Positions 40,095 to 50,825 of a stretch of DNA of 64,000 nt are shown here, piece after piece; the first letter of the stretch is position 1; every line of letters starts with the position of its first letter. A program made the translations under genes and the position numbers. Under the pieces are notes generated by a model, which was given only the letters and a program-made list of their open reading frames with translations, did no database searches and was not told the origin of the DNA. Origin of the DNA: Symsagittifera roscoffensis (Eukaryota > Xenacoelomorpha > Acoela > Convolutidae); NCBI RefSeq assembly GCF_963678635.1, contig NC_087065.1:48672381-48736380 (forward strand), written 5' to 3'.

Positions 40095-40193
40095 ACTCGA
40101 CTGATCACCTGTTCCAGTCGAGTCTCCTATTGGTTCAGATCAAGTGCTCCTGAACAACCTTCCCACTCGGCTGGTCACCTCTTCCAGTCAAGT
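40095..40193 (-). repeat. Duplicated hairpin in element A leader
   Basis: ACTCGACTG (40095-40103) pairs perfectly with CAGTCGAGT (40115-40123) around an 11-nt loop. A second copy at 40165-40193 keeps the stem with one wobble and one mismatch. The flanks (TTCC and TCTCCT) are also repeated. Confidence 0.65.
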
Positions 40194-40672
40194 CTCCTTG
40201 TTGTCCAGCTAAGTTCCAAGCAATCTGAAAACCCTTGACAACGCCCCACACTCGGGCACTTTATTAAGGTTACTGGATTAAATTACTAGGTTGATCGAAA
40301 CGATCGAACTTGTAAAACAGTATGGGTATACTATTTAATTAATATAAAGGTTTGATCCAACTAATCTGGTGTCAAAGTCACTGTCTTTTTTCGTTTTATG
40401 GTTTTTGTTCCTTTTTCTATTCTTTTTTGGTTTTTGTTTTGCTTTTTATCTTTTTGCTCGTGTTTTTGTCCCCCTAGTTGCCCCCTTTACTCGGTTAGCT
40501 AAGCCTCGTTCGGAAAGCGTACCAGGAAGTTTTCTCGAGTTTTCTTAAAAAGCTATCACGGTACAACCGGAAGGTTTGCACGTTCCCGTCGAACCGTACC
40601 GCCGGTACTCTAGAATGGGCATTCAGCCCGAAGCTGTCTCAAGTGGGTTCGACTCCGTAGTCTTGATGTCGT

Positions 40673-40690
40673 AAACACCCAGGAGCGCCA
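40673..40690 (-). other. Putative primer-binding site of element A
   Basis: On the minus strand TGGCGCTCCTGGGTGTTT starts 11 nt after the LTR and is the same as B's site at its first 17 bases. Conservation against divergent surroundings supports the assignment. The tRNA is not identified. Confidence 0.7.
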
Positions 40691-40701
40691 TAAAAACACT
40701 A

Positions 40702-41913
40702 TGTAACATTCGTCTACTGCAGTCACACATGAGGCTTAAGAAAAATAGGCCCTATAACCATTGGCTCAAGAGTCAGGGACACTATCTCTTGTGTTTTTGT
40801 ACCTCAAATCAGTCGGAGCCAATTCGGTTCGCTTGTGACATGAGACTACGACCCGTTACAGCTTAAAGGCTACTACTAAAATATCCCCCCACTCTAGAAT
40901 TAGAAACGTCCCCATACTTAGGTCTCTAGATACCCAAAATACATGAACGCCGTTAAAAACCGGGTTGGAACAATCCGTTAAGTTACTTTTTATTAGACAG
41001 TGGAACTTTGATCCATTTCAGATGGATCAACCTAAAACTCGCCTTACCTCAACATAACAATTATAAAACACACTCTAGAAATTTAAATTAGTACTCACAT
41101 TGTAGCACGCTCAAGAACCAGGAAGTAAATAAGTCGGTATTGTTATTCAAGAATCAATAAAGTAACTAAAATGAGTTTAATGTTAGTCAGTTTTAATAAC
41201 AAAAACAAGTTTTTACTCTAGACTGTAAGTTCTCGTGAACCATTGGGACACTCTAGCTGTCCACCTTTCCACCGAAGGTTCACTCTAGTCCAGTTTAGAA
41301 TAATACTCCAATCACAACAATCCAGTTCGTGGGAATGCGCTCGTCTCTGTTTTAGATGGGACAGCTCTACTCTCGATTATTATTGCTACTGAAATTGCGA
41401 ATAGCAATTTCCCACTGATTTTTCTAGCAACTTTCCCGCGATTGTTACTCGATCGTTCTGACTTCTCTTTTCTGATTTTCAGTTATCGCGAGAAAATCGT
41501 GCATAACAGGTTCCATTCGAAATTTTGAAAAATTAAATTTCACTCCAAAATTAAGTGCTTTTTGCTTCTCTCAAGGTCAAACTTCCAAATATGACCGACT
41601 GGCACACACAATCTCAATCTGCTGTCGTTTTTCCGTTTTTGTTCTCTCTGAGAATGTTGTTGTTCTCTCTGCGAAACTTGTTTTTCTGATTTCGCAGTTT
41701 CAGTGTGTGCGAAATAATAAAGATTACGTGTCTTTCACGTCCAAATCGAAAGTTAAAAAATTAGCATATCAGTCAAAACTAAGCCTTTCACGATTTTTCT
41801 GATCGTTCAATTAACGTCACTAATTCCTAAAAACCATCAATCTTCTCGGTTAGATGTTCTCATAAAAATTCGAACACGAAATTGCATTTTGTCCATTCTT
41901 GTCGAATGTCACA
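40702..41913 (-). repeat. 5' LTR of element A
   Basis: A 1,212-bp LTR in minus orientation. It starts at 41913 with TGTGACATTCGACAAGAATGG, close to B's LTR start, and ends at 40702 with CGAATGTTACA. Inside, only blocks resemble B's LTR (the GATGGATCAA region and TAGTAGCC), so the two LTR subfamilies have diverged widely. The primer-binding site follows immediately. Confidence 0.85.
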
Positions 41914-42789
41914 CATCATATCTTCTTTATCTTTCAAACTGTTTTGATAATTTTATCATGAAGATTAATGGTGTAATTATACTGCAGGTTTTTCACGACC
42001 GCTTTGCGAATTCTTTTGTTGAATTCTCTGTCAGGAAAAAAAACTGGAGTAAAAATTGATTTTTCTAGCGTATTTTCCGCAATTATAAAATCGGCTGTTC
42101 TGATTTTTACTTCTGATTTGCAGTTACTACAAGAAAACTGTGCATATAAGTCGAGAAAAATAAAACTGTGCTAAGTTGTAATCTTAGGGACTGCTCCGAA
42201 TTGTGCCGCTACAATCGTTACTGAGCAGTTCACGAGAACAAGGAAGGGTGTTATGACGATGTTTCCAGCCTTCCGAGAAGAAATAAGAGCGTTCTTTCTC
42301 CGGATTTCAGAATCCGGAAGGGTCTCGTGAGATAACTGTAACTCGTTATTTTAACAACTTTTAGCTTCCCGAAATGTATTGACTTGAGTTTAATTAATAC
42401 CAAATTCGTTTTCAGATCATGAAAAGCTACGAGTTGGGGGAAAAGGTTGATCCATCTTCGATGAAGATGATGATTTTTATCTACTGAAGAAAAACAATAC
42501 TAAAATAATATATAAGTAGTAGCCCTGTTTTTGGGAGTGACCTCGTGGTCTGGGGATACTGAGAACCAGCCATGAGCTCACTAATTTGCATATAATTAAG
42601 TTAATTACAGCGTTCTGATCGAAGCCGGAAACAGTAACACTTTTGTCGACCTGATGTTAGAAACACCATCAAAAGAACTGGCTTTGCAGAGACGGTAAAT
42701 AGCATGTAGAGCTGTGTTTAGACGCTAGCCAGTCGTTTTAGAACCTAGCTTTATTTTCCGTCGATATGTACTTCCAGGCGAATGTTACA
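41914..42789 (+). repeat. LTR C: diverged LTR of the B subfamily (solo or truncated)
   Basis: From about 42180 to 42789 it aligns with B's LTR in plus orientation, including CAGCCTTCCGAG, AATCCGGAAGGGTCTCG, GATCCATCTTCGATG, GTGACCTCGTGGTCTGGGGATAC and the terminal CGAATGTTACA. The left boundary is unclear: 41914-42170 is only weakly similar, and no TGTGACATTCG start is present in this orientation. Element A's LTR abuts it, so A may have inserted into C. It is followed directly by LINE-derived sequence. Confidence 0.75.
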
Positions 42790-43590
42790 ATGCCTACCAA
42801 TAAGACGAGAGGCACAATCAGTGTATCTGACGTGCCAGAAGAAGAATTCTGTCTCAAATGCTGAGAGATTGTCAGCGAAACTGACAAATCTGGCATATCG
42901 TGACGTCTGGTTTCACAGAAAATGTGTTTGATTAACAGCAACTGACGTCAAGGTGAACTGACGGATGAAACGAAAAAGTGCTTGTGGTTTTGTGATCAAG
43001 GTCTGCCAACAGCCAAGGACACAAAACCTCTCAGTGAAGACTATAGATCAGAAAATAACTGTATTTGTTAATTGTCTTTGTTTCAAAACTTCAAAACCAT
43101 TTCTGATAATTTTCCAATACCCGAGAAACAACAAATGAAACAAAATGATAAACAACGTTATAATTCATTTGATAGTGTTTCAAACGAAGATACAAATCAA
43201 GTTAGGGTTGCTGGTTTAGCTGAAAGCGCAGAGAACTCGAGAATGGAAGATCAACTAGAAGACGAAGAAAAAACGATGAAAATTATCAATATTCAAATTG
43301 CTTGGTAACAATTAGGGAATGCTTTTGACTGGGTAAAAAACCTTAAAATGCAAATCGAAGGTTACTTGTAACCTTTAATACAGTATAGGATACTCAATTA
43401 TTTGTGTCAAAGTGAGCAGAAATTGAGTTTTACTAAAAACAAGAAAATATTGATAGCTCCAGTATCATTGACTGAAGATATTGCAGAAGAAAAACCGGTG
43501 CTCAAAAAGGGATGAGATCTGACTGAAACGGGGACATACAATGATGATGTTGGTGACAAAAAAAATTAATTCCCTTAAATTAAGGCAACA
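42790..43590 (+). pseudogene. LINE ORF1 remnant with PHD-like finger
   Basis: A plus-strand relic. It opens with ATG 42790; CLKC and, after a frameshift, WFHRKC suggest the two halves of a PHD zinc finger. A later open stretch (43072-43308) contains VRVAGLAES, like the RRM region of LINE ORF1 proteins (consensus RI.GIPES). Stops and frameshifts throughout. It ends where the minus-strand LINE begins at about 43600. Confidence 0.6.
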
Positions 43591-43663
43591 ATAAAAACAA
43601 GAAAGTCAAGATTGACAGTTTGAACAGGTGCACTGCAAGGAACATGAACAGGAGTTCAGTTGA

Positions 43664-44281
43664 TCAAAAGTTGACAGTTCTCTCTAAAAGAAGTTCCTTG
43701 ACTCTTCTCTTGAAAGACTCGAGAGGAGCAAAAATGTCTACACCAAGACGGATCAACCCGATGAAAGAAGAACTTCTCGATCTCAACTTCTTTGCTGTTT
43801 GAATTTTGGAGACGATGGTCGACTTCCGGCTGATGGTCACTTTTAAAAAGAAAAACGCTGAAAACGGCAGCTCTGTATGACCATGTAACATTTTGTAGAA
43901 CAGTAACACATTTTTGAAAATAAGATGGTAACAGATAGGCAGAGCTTTCGTGAGAAAAAACTGGTCTTGATAGGGCCTTGAACCAATAACCCATTTCAGA
44001 CACTTTCGATGGAATCTTTCAAGTTTTCGGGTATAACATAATGAAGGAAACCAAACTGGGGATGCATAAAAAATGTTATTCTTGATGCACATGTTAACAA
44101 ACCTGAGCTTGAAGGATCGAGAGACAGTGAAAGGAAAATTGCATTTGATAAAATGAAGTGACTTGTTACTTGATAACAGCTTATTATTGATATGTGTCAT
44201 CCATTTCAAGTCATCAGAGACAAGTAAACCCAGGTCTTTTACTACATTTGAGGCAGTTATGTCCTGGTTGTTGACATTCAC
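43664..44281 (-). pseudogene. LINE RT, C-terminal (thumb/connection) region
   Basis: 205 open codons continuing the RT after a stop and frameshift. It begins with a DLGLLVSDDLKWMTHI block, a hallmark of the LINE region after the catalytic palm, and continues with a Trp/Cys-containing helical domain (RFHRKCLKWVIG). Between this segment and the next, the FADDSKLF catalytic motif can be read at about 44410-44440 in another frame. Confidence 0.75.
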
Positions 44282-44451
44282 ATGACGAGGAAAATTGTTT
44301 TTGAAAACAATGAGACTGCACTTATCGTGATTGACCGATAAATCAGTTGCAGTTCACCAGTTTGTAAAAGGATCATTATCATGCTGTAGAGAAGTAATAT
44401 CAGTAGAAAACAATTTTGAGTCGTCAGCGAACAAATAACAACTGAAAAATA

Positions 44452-45492
44452 CTATACAATCTTGCAGATCATTAATAAAAAGAAGAAAAAAAGCGGCCCC
44501 AAGATGCTGCCTTGAGGAGCGCCACTAGTAACAGAACGTGGATTGGAAATTTGCCCGTTTAAACAAACACATTGTGATTGAATATAGAGATGCAACGTAA
44601 AAAGTAACAAGAAATCTTGATCGAATCCATACATTGAGAGCTTGTTTAGAATGATATCATGACGAACAGAATCAAAGGCTTTACTTAAGTCAAAATAAAC
44701 AGCAGCAGAAGGAACGTTGAAATCACTAGCGTGGAAAACTTCATCAAGAAACGATAGCAACTATGTTACAGTTGATCGTTGTTGTCTGAAACCATGCTTA
44801 GTGTTTGACAAATGTTTTCGAATCTTTGGATATATATGATCGAAGAGAATTTTCTCAAAACACAAACCAAGGGGGTTAAAGATACTGATAGGTCTGTAGT
44901 TTGTAATATCATTGGGAAACCCAGACTTCAGAATTGGAGTAACAAAACCACATTTCCAGGCAGCAGGCCAGACGCAAGTGTTGATAATAATGAGAAAAAG
45001 AAAACTAGCAAGAGAAGAAAGTAACGACTTACAACATTTATAAACAAAAGCAAGAATACAGCCAACAGAACAGGTGTTTTTAACGAATTTTGAACTTGAA
45101 CTGACAACCGACGGAGACACATCGACTTCCGATAATTTGATATCAGAATCAGGAGAATCATTCGGTACAGTATAGTCAGACACAGGCTTCTGGAAAACAG
45201 AAGCGAAAAATTTGTGAAAATTTTTGCCCCAATGAAGGTTGTTGGCAATGATTATGGACTTCTGAAACTGTTTCAAGAACTTAAAGGCACAAGAAGGAGA
45301 GGAAGGAGAAAAGTTCTGAAAAATCGGCTCTTTATCCAAAACAACTGAGTTGGTGAAATCATTTTCTAACCGAGTCATATAAGACAGATTGGAATTATAA
45401 TTCCGTCGCAGCGTAGGGCATGAATCATCAAGTGCGGCTTTGATAGAAACATCAAAACTGGAGAGGAAATCAATTTGATAATTTGAATACAA
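44452..45492 (-). pseudogene. LINE RT, fingers and palm
   Basis: Two adjoining open segments (45492-44761 and 44760-44452) with one stop between. Motifs in order: TPILKSG...NYRPIS, HGFRQQRSTVT, YFDLSKAFDSVRHDIILNKL, SGAPQGSILGPLFF. These are RT motifs 1 to 4 of LINE type. The catalytic FADD follows after a frameshift. It is adjacent to endonuclease upstream. Confidence 0.85.
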
Positions 45493-45510
45493 CTTGGTGT
45501 AGAGGGGTTG

Positions 45511-46290
45511 TTACAAACAACTAAAACGTTCCCTGTTGAAACAGTCCTTTAAATACATTTGCTTTGAGACATCAGTTGTGAAACAATCATCATCAGAGAC
45601 ATGCAAATGAGCGAAATTTGGATAACGATCAGAGTAGGTTTTCTCTAAACAGTAGACAACAAACCTCTGAGGATCATTCGACCAGAAAAAAACTAGAGTA
45701 TTACCAGACAAAAAATTAGGACAATTCACTAATTAAAACGGATTGAGATCATCAAACGCGCTCAAATTGTTCATCGAAGACTCAGAAGATGCATAGTATG
45801 AGCTCCAACAGACGTCAGCTAAATTGAAGTCTCCTAGAACAGCAAACACAGTTTGGTCTGACCGGCAGCGACCGATGTGTTTGAGCACCTCATCACGATG
45901 GTTTTGAGCAGCGTTTGTAAGTGTAGATGACTCAACGCGGTAGTCGGAACTGAGAGGGGGATTATAAAAAACCATCAAACCAAAAAATCTGTGATTGATT
46001 TTGATGACATTTGTACAACTGAAGTCACAAAACTGTAGGACGTAAGGAGATTGAAAGAATAACATTTACTGCATGCAATAAGAACATCACTAGGGACACT
46101 GTTTATTCTTTCACAGCTAAAAACTACAACGAAATCATTTAATGGGAAAACTTCATGGCAAGTAATATCCTTACAGAGCCATGTCTCAGTAATAAAGAGT
46201 ACGTCGATAGAGTTGGAAGAAAAAAAATTAGAAAGCTTGATACGCTGGGAGCTATTGATAAGACTTTAAACATTGATAAGGCACAATTTT
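45511..46290 (-). pseudogene. LINE AP endonuclease
   Basis: A minus-strand reading with frame changes. ITETWL is near 46163-46200, LGDFNLADVCW near 45800-45860, and a degenerate SDH motif (VSDDD) near 45590. These are standard motifs of the apurinic-type endonuclease that nicks the target DNA. The start at about 46290 (CLINV...SLIN) resembles the N.RSL opening of this domain. Confidence 0.75.
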
Positions 46291-46299
46291 AATTCTGAC

Positions 46300-46963
46300 T
46301 CTCGTTCAGTAGCGGTTATTTCCACGCCATTCAGATTACGTATTTTTTTTGCAATTCTTTTTTCGGAATGTTGTCTCTTGTTGATATATCAAATCTCAGT
46401 TTGAGGAAACTACGCATTCTGATCTGCTTTGAGGGAGACAACGGTTTCGAAATATAAACAGGAGAACTATAAGTCTTCATCTTGTAAGACTTGGATAGAA
46501 GCTTCATGCTTCATGCAATCATGAAATCGCTTCTTTCATTAAGAAAAGTTCTGGGTCGGGACGCATCGTGGTTTTTCTGACCCAGACGTCTCAATGACTT
46601 CACACGTACATGATTTTTGTCCCCAAGATGTGACAAAATAGAATTCAAGATACAAGAAAATACAAGACTCCGTTTGTTTCTTTGAATTCGTCTTTGCTTT
46701 GAGAAACACCATCAAACTTCAACTCACGAGTCCAATGATTAGCAACTTGCGGCGATACAGGTATAACAGGTACAACATTTGTGGCAGTAACAGCAGCAAA
46801 ACTCGGATAATAATCAGGTACAGAATCGGCAAAACTTTCTTAGACAACTCTATCAATAGTCGCAGGAAGCTCAGAGAGTGCATCCTGTATGACTTCTTGA
46901 ATAGAAGAAGATGAAAAAACAATAGATTTTTTGTAAACAAAAATTGCATTTGAACAGGAGCAT
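46300..46963 (-). pseudogene. LINE ORF1, C-terminal part
   Basis: A decayed minus-strand reading with an ILSHLGDKNHV stretch, then LRRLGQ and ASRPRTFL, then KLLSKSYKMK. This is the RLG...RP pattern of the nucleic-acid-binding part of LINE ORF1. Many stops in the first 300 bp. Confidence 0.55.
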
Positions 46964-47143
46964 TTAAATTTTAACTATTTGTAGTAGTAGTTCGTTTGAG
47001 ATTCCCGAGCAGTTGTAGTGACACCAGAGGTCGCATGAGTCACACTGAATCCATTGACTACCGCAACCCTTGTTGCACTTCTCGCACAAAACACCAGGAA
47101 CATCGGAGACAGAGCGAGCATCTCCTCGATTTTGTCTTGACAT
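46964..47143 (-). CDS. LINE ORF1 N-terminus with intact PHD finger, 59 aa
   Basis: From ATG 47143 to TAA 46964. It contains CEKCNKGCGSQWIQCDSC followed by DLWCHYNCSGIS. Spacing C-x2-C...C-x2-C...H-x2-C and the Trp before the last pair fit a PHD finger, which in chromatin proteins reads histone tails. In CR1-like LINEs it may guide targeting (inference). The frame stops right after the finger, where the rest of ORF1 has decayed. The finger itself shows no damage, unlike its surroundings. Confidence 0.75.
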   Translation of the reverse strand: MSRQNRGDARSVSDVPGVLCEKCNKGCGSQWIQCDSCDLWCHYNCSGISNELLLQIVKI

Positions 47144-47740
47144 TGCAAGATATGAAACTATTTAATGAGTTCATCAAAACTATTAGGCTAAATCAACTTC
47201 TAAAGAACGTAAATTCAAGCTTTTCTGCAATACCCCTCATGGGGAAATCGCAACTAAAACGCTCTGGCTAATTACAATTCGAGATATGAATGCATGAAGT
47301 ATGATCAATCTGAAAAAAGTATAATTAGTCAGGCAGTGGATGCACTTCTACCTATGTCGGACAAACTGTTCGACACTAGAAATGAGGAACATGAGCTTTT
47401 GATCTCGAAGACGATTTTTCTATTATACTAACTCGGTTAGACAGCAACTTCTCTACAAACTTATTCCAAAATCTTTAACAGAAAAAAAATACCAGTAAGA
47501 TAGATTGGATGAAATTCATGGGGATGCTGCACATTTGCTAGAAAACTGAAAATGAATCATGACCAGCGAACAAAAGTGAAATCGGAATCTCTGTTATCTC
47601 AGAAAAGTTATTTTTTTGATTATAATTAAGCCGCCAACCAGTAAAACATGCAGAATCCCAGTTGAACTGCACATGATTTTTTTTATCAGAACGCAAGTAC
47701 GTAAGTCTACAAACTGTGTTCGGATGGGAACCGAAAAAGA
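47144..47740. other. Mostly anonymous sequence with a small PLE fragment
   Basis: At about 47325-47400 there is a short, diverged copy of the PLE GIY-YIG region (GGATGCACTTCTACCTATG and GACAAACTGTTCGAC). I see nothing recognisable in the rest. Confidence 0.55.
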
Positions 47741-48530
47741 TCAGAAAGTTGGAGCTCTTACGATATCTTTTTCTGCGTGCCTTTTTTTGAAAAATGTGAT
47801 GATGTAGAAACTAACCCAGGGCCTAAAATCACATTTAATACTAATGATATTAACAAAGGATTTAGGAATAAAATCCAAGGGTTCGCATAAAACCCAGTCA
47901 TCGCACATCCTCAAAAGTCTCCTAACATCTATGGTGAGAGTTAAAGGGTTGTCTCCAACATTTTTGTAGTCGTCTGCAAAACCAAATGTTGAGGACATGA
48001 CACAGGAGGGTAGATCAATTATGAAGACTAGGAAGAAAAGCGGCCCGAGTATAGAGCCCTGGGGAACGCCGCTGAAGACTTCCAGCTCTCCGGAAAATGT
48101 GTCATTCAGCCTCATTGTTTGCTTCCAGTTCGAGAGGTAGCTGTGTATCAGAGATAAACAATTTCCTCCAATGCCAAAAGTCGATAATTTTTTCACGAGG
48201 ATTCCGTGCGAGACTTTGTCAAAAGCCTTTTGAAAGTCCAAGTAGAAGGTGTTCAGGTAGTTGTAGTTTGACAAATTTAGGCAGCTAAAAAGCTCGTGTA
48301 GGTACTCTATAAGGTTTGTTATTGTCGATCGTGTAGATCTAACACCGTGTTGGTCTGGTGTTAGGGTTGCGTAGACAATTGGGGCCAGTTTCTCAAATAT
48401 TAGTTTCTCAAGCAGCTTTAGCACTGCTGAGAGCAGGCTGATCGGCCTGTAATTTGATACATTTCGTTTATGCCTGTCTGAAAACTGGTGCGATTTTGCA
48501 GATATTCCATTTTTAAAATAAATTTAAGAA
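47741..48530 (-). pseudogene. Second LINE family (LINE2): RT fragment
   Basis: An open minus-strand reading of 227 codons (48424-47741) with LLEKLIFEKLAP, TPDQHGVRSTRSTITNL, FYLDFQKAFDKVSH, SGVPQGSILGPLFF and the catalytic FADD. Upstream, to about 48530, it continues as the NYRPIS finger in broken frame. This is the only LINE2 copy here that still has the palm. The others stop at the TPDQH position. It is bounded on the right by a PLE fragment. Confidence 0.85.
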
Positions 48531-48534
48531 AATA

Positions 48535-49380
48535 AATAAACTAGAATCTTGTTTACCATCGCTGAAGTCAGCATTTTCTTTTAACCTCATGTCAAAAATG
48601 GTTTATAAACAGTCAAGTAGTGGATGCACTTCCACCTATGTCGGACTAACTGTTCGACATGTGATCACTAGAAATTAGGAACATAAGAAACCAGACTCTC
48701 CGGTAGGCCTCCACCTTCAGCAATGCAGTCTTGAGGGAAATAGCGCAGATAATAGTTGGGAAGTTATAGATAGGTCGAACAACCAAAGAAAACAGTTAAC
48801 AATAGAGGCAATACATATCAGAAAAAAGAAGCCGGGCTTGAACACGAGCGATGAGTTTAGGAGCAGGGAGTTAACACTGAAAATTTAGTCCCAAAAAGTT
48901 TTTGGTTTTAAACTAAACGTGAATGTCTAAATAAACATTATGACTCAGAAACTTCCAGAAAAACTAATTTGAAACCTTTTCATCAATTCTAGAGGCTTAA
49001 AGTAATTTAATCTAAATAGTAATTTTAGAAGTCAATTGTGATTGGCTATTTTTCAAACGTGATGGCTTAGAGCCAAAATGTATGCAAAGACTCGTAAATA
49101 ACGTTAGTAACTTGATGTTTTATTGTCCTTTAGATTAGCTTATTGTAGAAATCCTGACGATACACATAGTTGCGAAAACGTTTGAATTTTATTTTTTATC
49201 AAAAGACTCCTAAACTACTTAAATATTCCTGAAAAACAAAATTTTGATACAGTAATTGTAATTTATCGACTCATCATTGCAAGTCCTGATGAAGGGACAC
49301 GAGTAAGTAAATCTCAAGCACCCATTTGGACTACATAATTCGTGAACAGATTGCCCAAGAAACAAATTTTGTGTTTATCT
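48535..49380 (+). mobile_element. PLE 3' fragment: GIY-YIG region and 3' untranslated region
   Basis: Begins at about 48540 (AAAACTAGAATCTTG). It carries the GIY-YIG region with a damaged frame (48597-48890), then about 500 bp of the 3' sequence shared with the copies at 50.3, 56.1 and 62.0 kb, including CCTGACGATACACATAGTTGCGAAAACG. It is joined to LINE2 minus-strand sequence at about 49385. Confidence 0.75.
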
Positions 49381-49872
49381 GATGTTAGGGTTGGGTAGAC
49401 AATTGGGGCCAGTTTCTCAAATATTAGTTTCTCAATCAATTTTAGCACTGCTGAGAGCAGGCTTATTGGCCTGTAATTTGATACATTTTGTTTATCCCCG
49501 TCTTTGAAAATTGGTGCGATTTTGCTGGTCTTCCATTTTATTGGAAATATCTTAGCATCCATTTGGACTACATAAATCGTGAACAGATTGCCCAGGAAAA
49601 AAATTTTGTGTTTGTCTGGTGTTAGGGTTGGGTAGACAATTGGGGCAAGTTTCTCAAATATTAGTTTCTCAAGCAGTTTTAGCACTGCTCAGAGCGGGCT
49701 GATCGGCCTGTAGCTTGATACATTTTGTTTATCCCCGTCTTTGAAAATTGGTGCGATTTTGCTGATCTTCCATTTTATTGGAAAAATCACTTTATTTGCA
49801 ATCAAGTTGAACAGTAAGTGAAGTAATTTTGGTTGTGACTTTGAGTGGTTTTTTAGAAGAGCATTACCAATC
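49314..49872 (-). pseudogene. LINE2 RT finger fragments in tandem
   Basis: Two head-to-tail copies of a segment of about 240 bp that encodes FPIKWK..KIAPIFKDGDKQNVSNYRPISLLSAVLKL.EKLIFEKLAPIVYPTLT, each ending in the same non-LINE tail (GNLFT.YVVQM). The inner repeat suggests local tandem duplication of a PLE/LINE2 junction. The segment ends at about 49872, where PLE sequence starts. Confidence 0.7.
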
Positions 49873-50825
49873 TTCAACTCAATCACCAAAGAATGTGAAG
49901 CCCTAAGTACTGATGGAACAATAGAGAGGTAACCACAGCCAATATTTTGCAAGCTGATTACAAAATTTAACCAACGTTCAAGAAAACTAGAATCTTGTTT
50001 ACCGTCGCTGAAGTCAGCATTTTTCTATTAACTTCATGTCAAAAGTGGTTTATAAACTGGCATGTAGTGGATGCACTTCCAGCTATTGCGGACAAACTGT
50101 TCGACATGTGATCACTAGAAATGAGAAACATAAGAAAGCAGACTCACCGGTAGGCCTCCACCTTCAGCAAAGCAGTCTTGAGGGAAATAGCGCAGATAAT
50201 AGTTGGGAGTTTATAGATAGGTCGAACAACCAAAAAAACAGTAAGCAATAGAGGCAATACATATCAGAAAAGAGAAACCGAGCTTGAACAGGAGCGATGA
50301 GTTTAGGAGCAGGGAGTTAACACTGAAAATTTAGTCCCAAAATATTTTTGGTTTTAAATTAAACGTGAACGTCTAAATAAAAATTATGAATCAGAAACTT
50401 CCAGAAAAACTAATTTAAAACCTTTTAATCAATTCTAGAGGTTTAAAGTATTTTAATCTAAAAAGTAATTTTAGAAGTCAACTGTGATTGGCTATTTCTC
50501 TAACATGATGGCTTAGAACCAAAATGTTCGCAACGACTCGTAAATAACGTTAGTAACTTGATGTTTTATTGTCATTTAGATTAGCTTATTGTAAAAACCC
50601 TGACGATTCACATAGTTGCGAAAACGTTTCAATTTTACTTTTTATCAAAAGGCTCCTAAACTACTTGAATAATCCTGAAAAACAAAAATTTGATACAGTA
50701 ATTGTAGCTTGTCTACTCATCATTGCCAGTCCTGATGAAGGAACCCGAGTGGGTAAATCTACAAGCACCAATTTGACAACATAATTCGTGAACAGATTGC
50801 CCAAGGAAGAAGTTTTGTGTCTATC
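49873..50825 (+). mobile_element. PLE copy P0: C-terminus, GIY-YIG domain, 3' untranslated region
   Basis: Starts in the PLE C-terminal region by a join to LINE2 (about 49873). The GIY-YIG domain is open at 50036-50251: VVYKLACSGC, then SSYCGQTVRHVITRNEKH, a CxxC pair followed by the nuclease core with R and H residues. PLEs use this nuclease for target cleavage. The 3' untranslated region follows to about 50825. Confidence 0.85.

Larger units (their letters stand above)
39191..40701 (-). other. Element A 5' leader
   Basis: Non-coding. It holds two copies, 70 bp apart, of a hairpin-forming segment (40095-40123 and 40165-40193). A T-rich tract at about 40380-40490 reads as an A-rich, probably unstructured tract in the minus-sense RNA, at much the same distance from the LTR as the A-rich tract in B. 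The primer-binding site is at 40673-40690. No convincing ORF. Confidence 0.7.
38072..41913 (-). mobile_element. Element A, right part: 5' LTR, leader, gag start
   Basis: On the minus strand from right to left: LTR 40702-41913, primer-binding site, a leader of about 2.6 kb including a large minisatellite, and the first codons of gag at 38106-38072. Gag resumes at 13470 beyond element B. Confidence 0.88.
43600..47143 (-). mobile_element. CR1-like LINE, minus strand, nearly full length but decayed
   Basis: Order on the minus strand: ORF1 with PHD finger (47143-46964), ORF1 C-terminal part (to about 46300), AP endonuclease (about 46290-45511), RT (45492-44300), C-terminal domain (44281-43664). 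Several stops and frameshifts separate the parts. PHD fingers in ORF1 are known in CR1-superfamily LINEs, which supports that assignment. It has no obvious poly(A) tail. Confidence 0.8.

Noticed and set aside
40702-41913. TGTAACATTCG...CGAATGTCACA ends as terminal inverted repeats of a DNA transposon
   Set aside because: The same ends bound the LTRs of B, the start matches B's LTR for about 30 bp, and a primer site conserved with B follows directly.
46719-46949. Leucine-rich minus-strand frame that looks like a membrane protein
   Set aside because: It lies in the decayed ORF1 of the LINE and comes from AT-rich sequence; no homologous pattern or start context supports it.
50590-50640. Hammerhead-ribozyme-like core (CTGACGA ... 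GCGAAAACG) in the PLE 3' region, repeated at 49160 and 62275
   Set aside because: PLEs are known to carry hammerhead motifs and the CUGANGA and GAAA boxes are present, but I could not pair a convincing stem II or III. A covariance-model search would decide.
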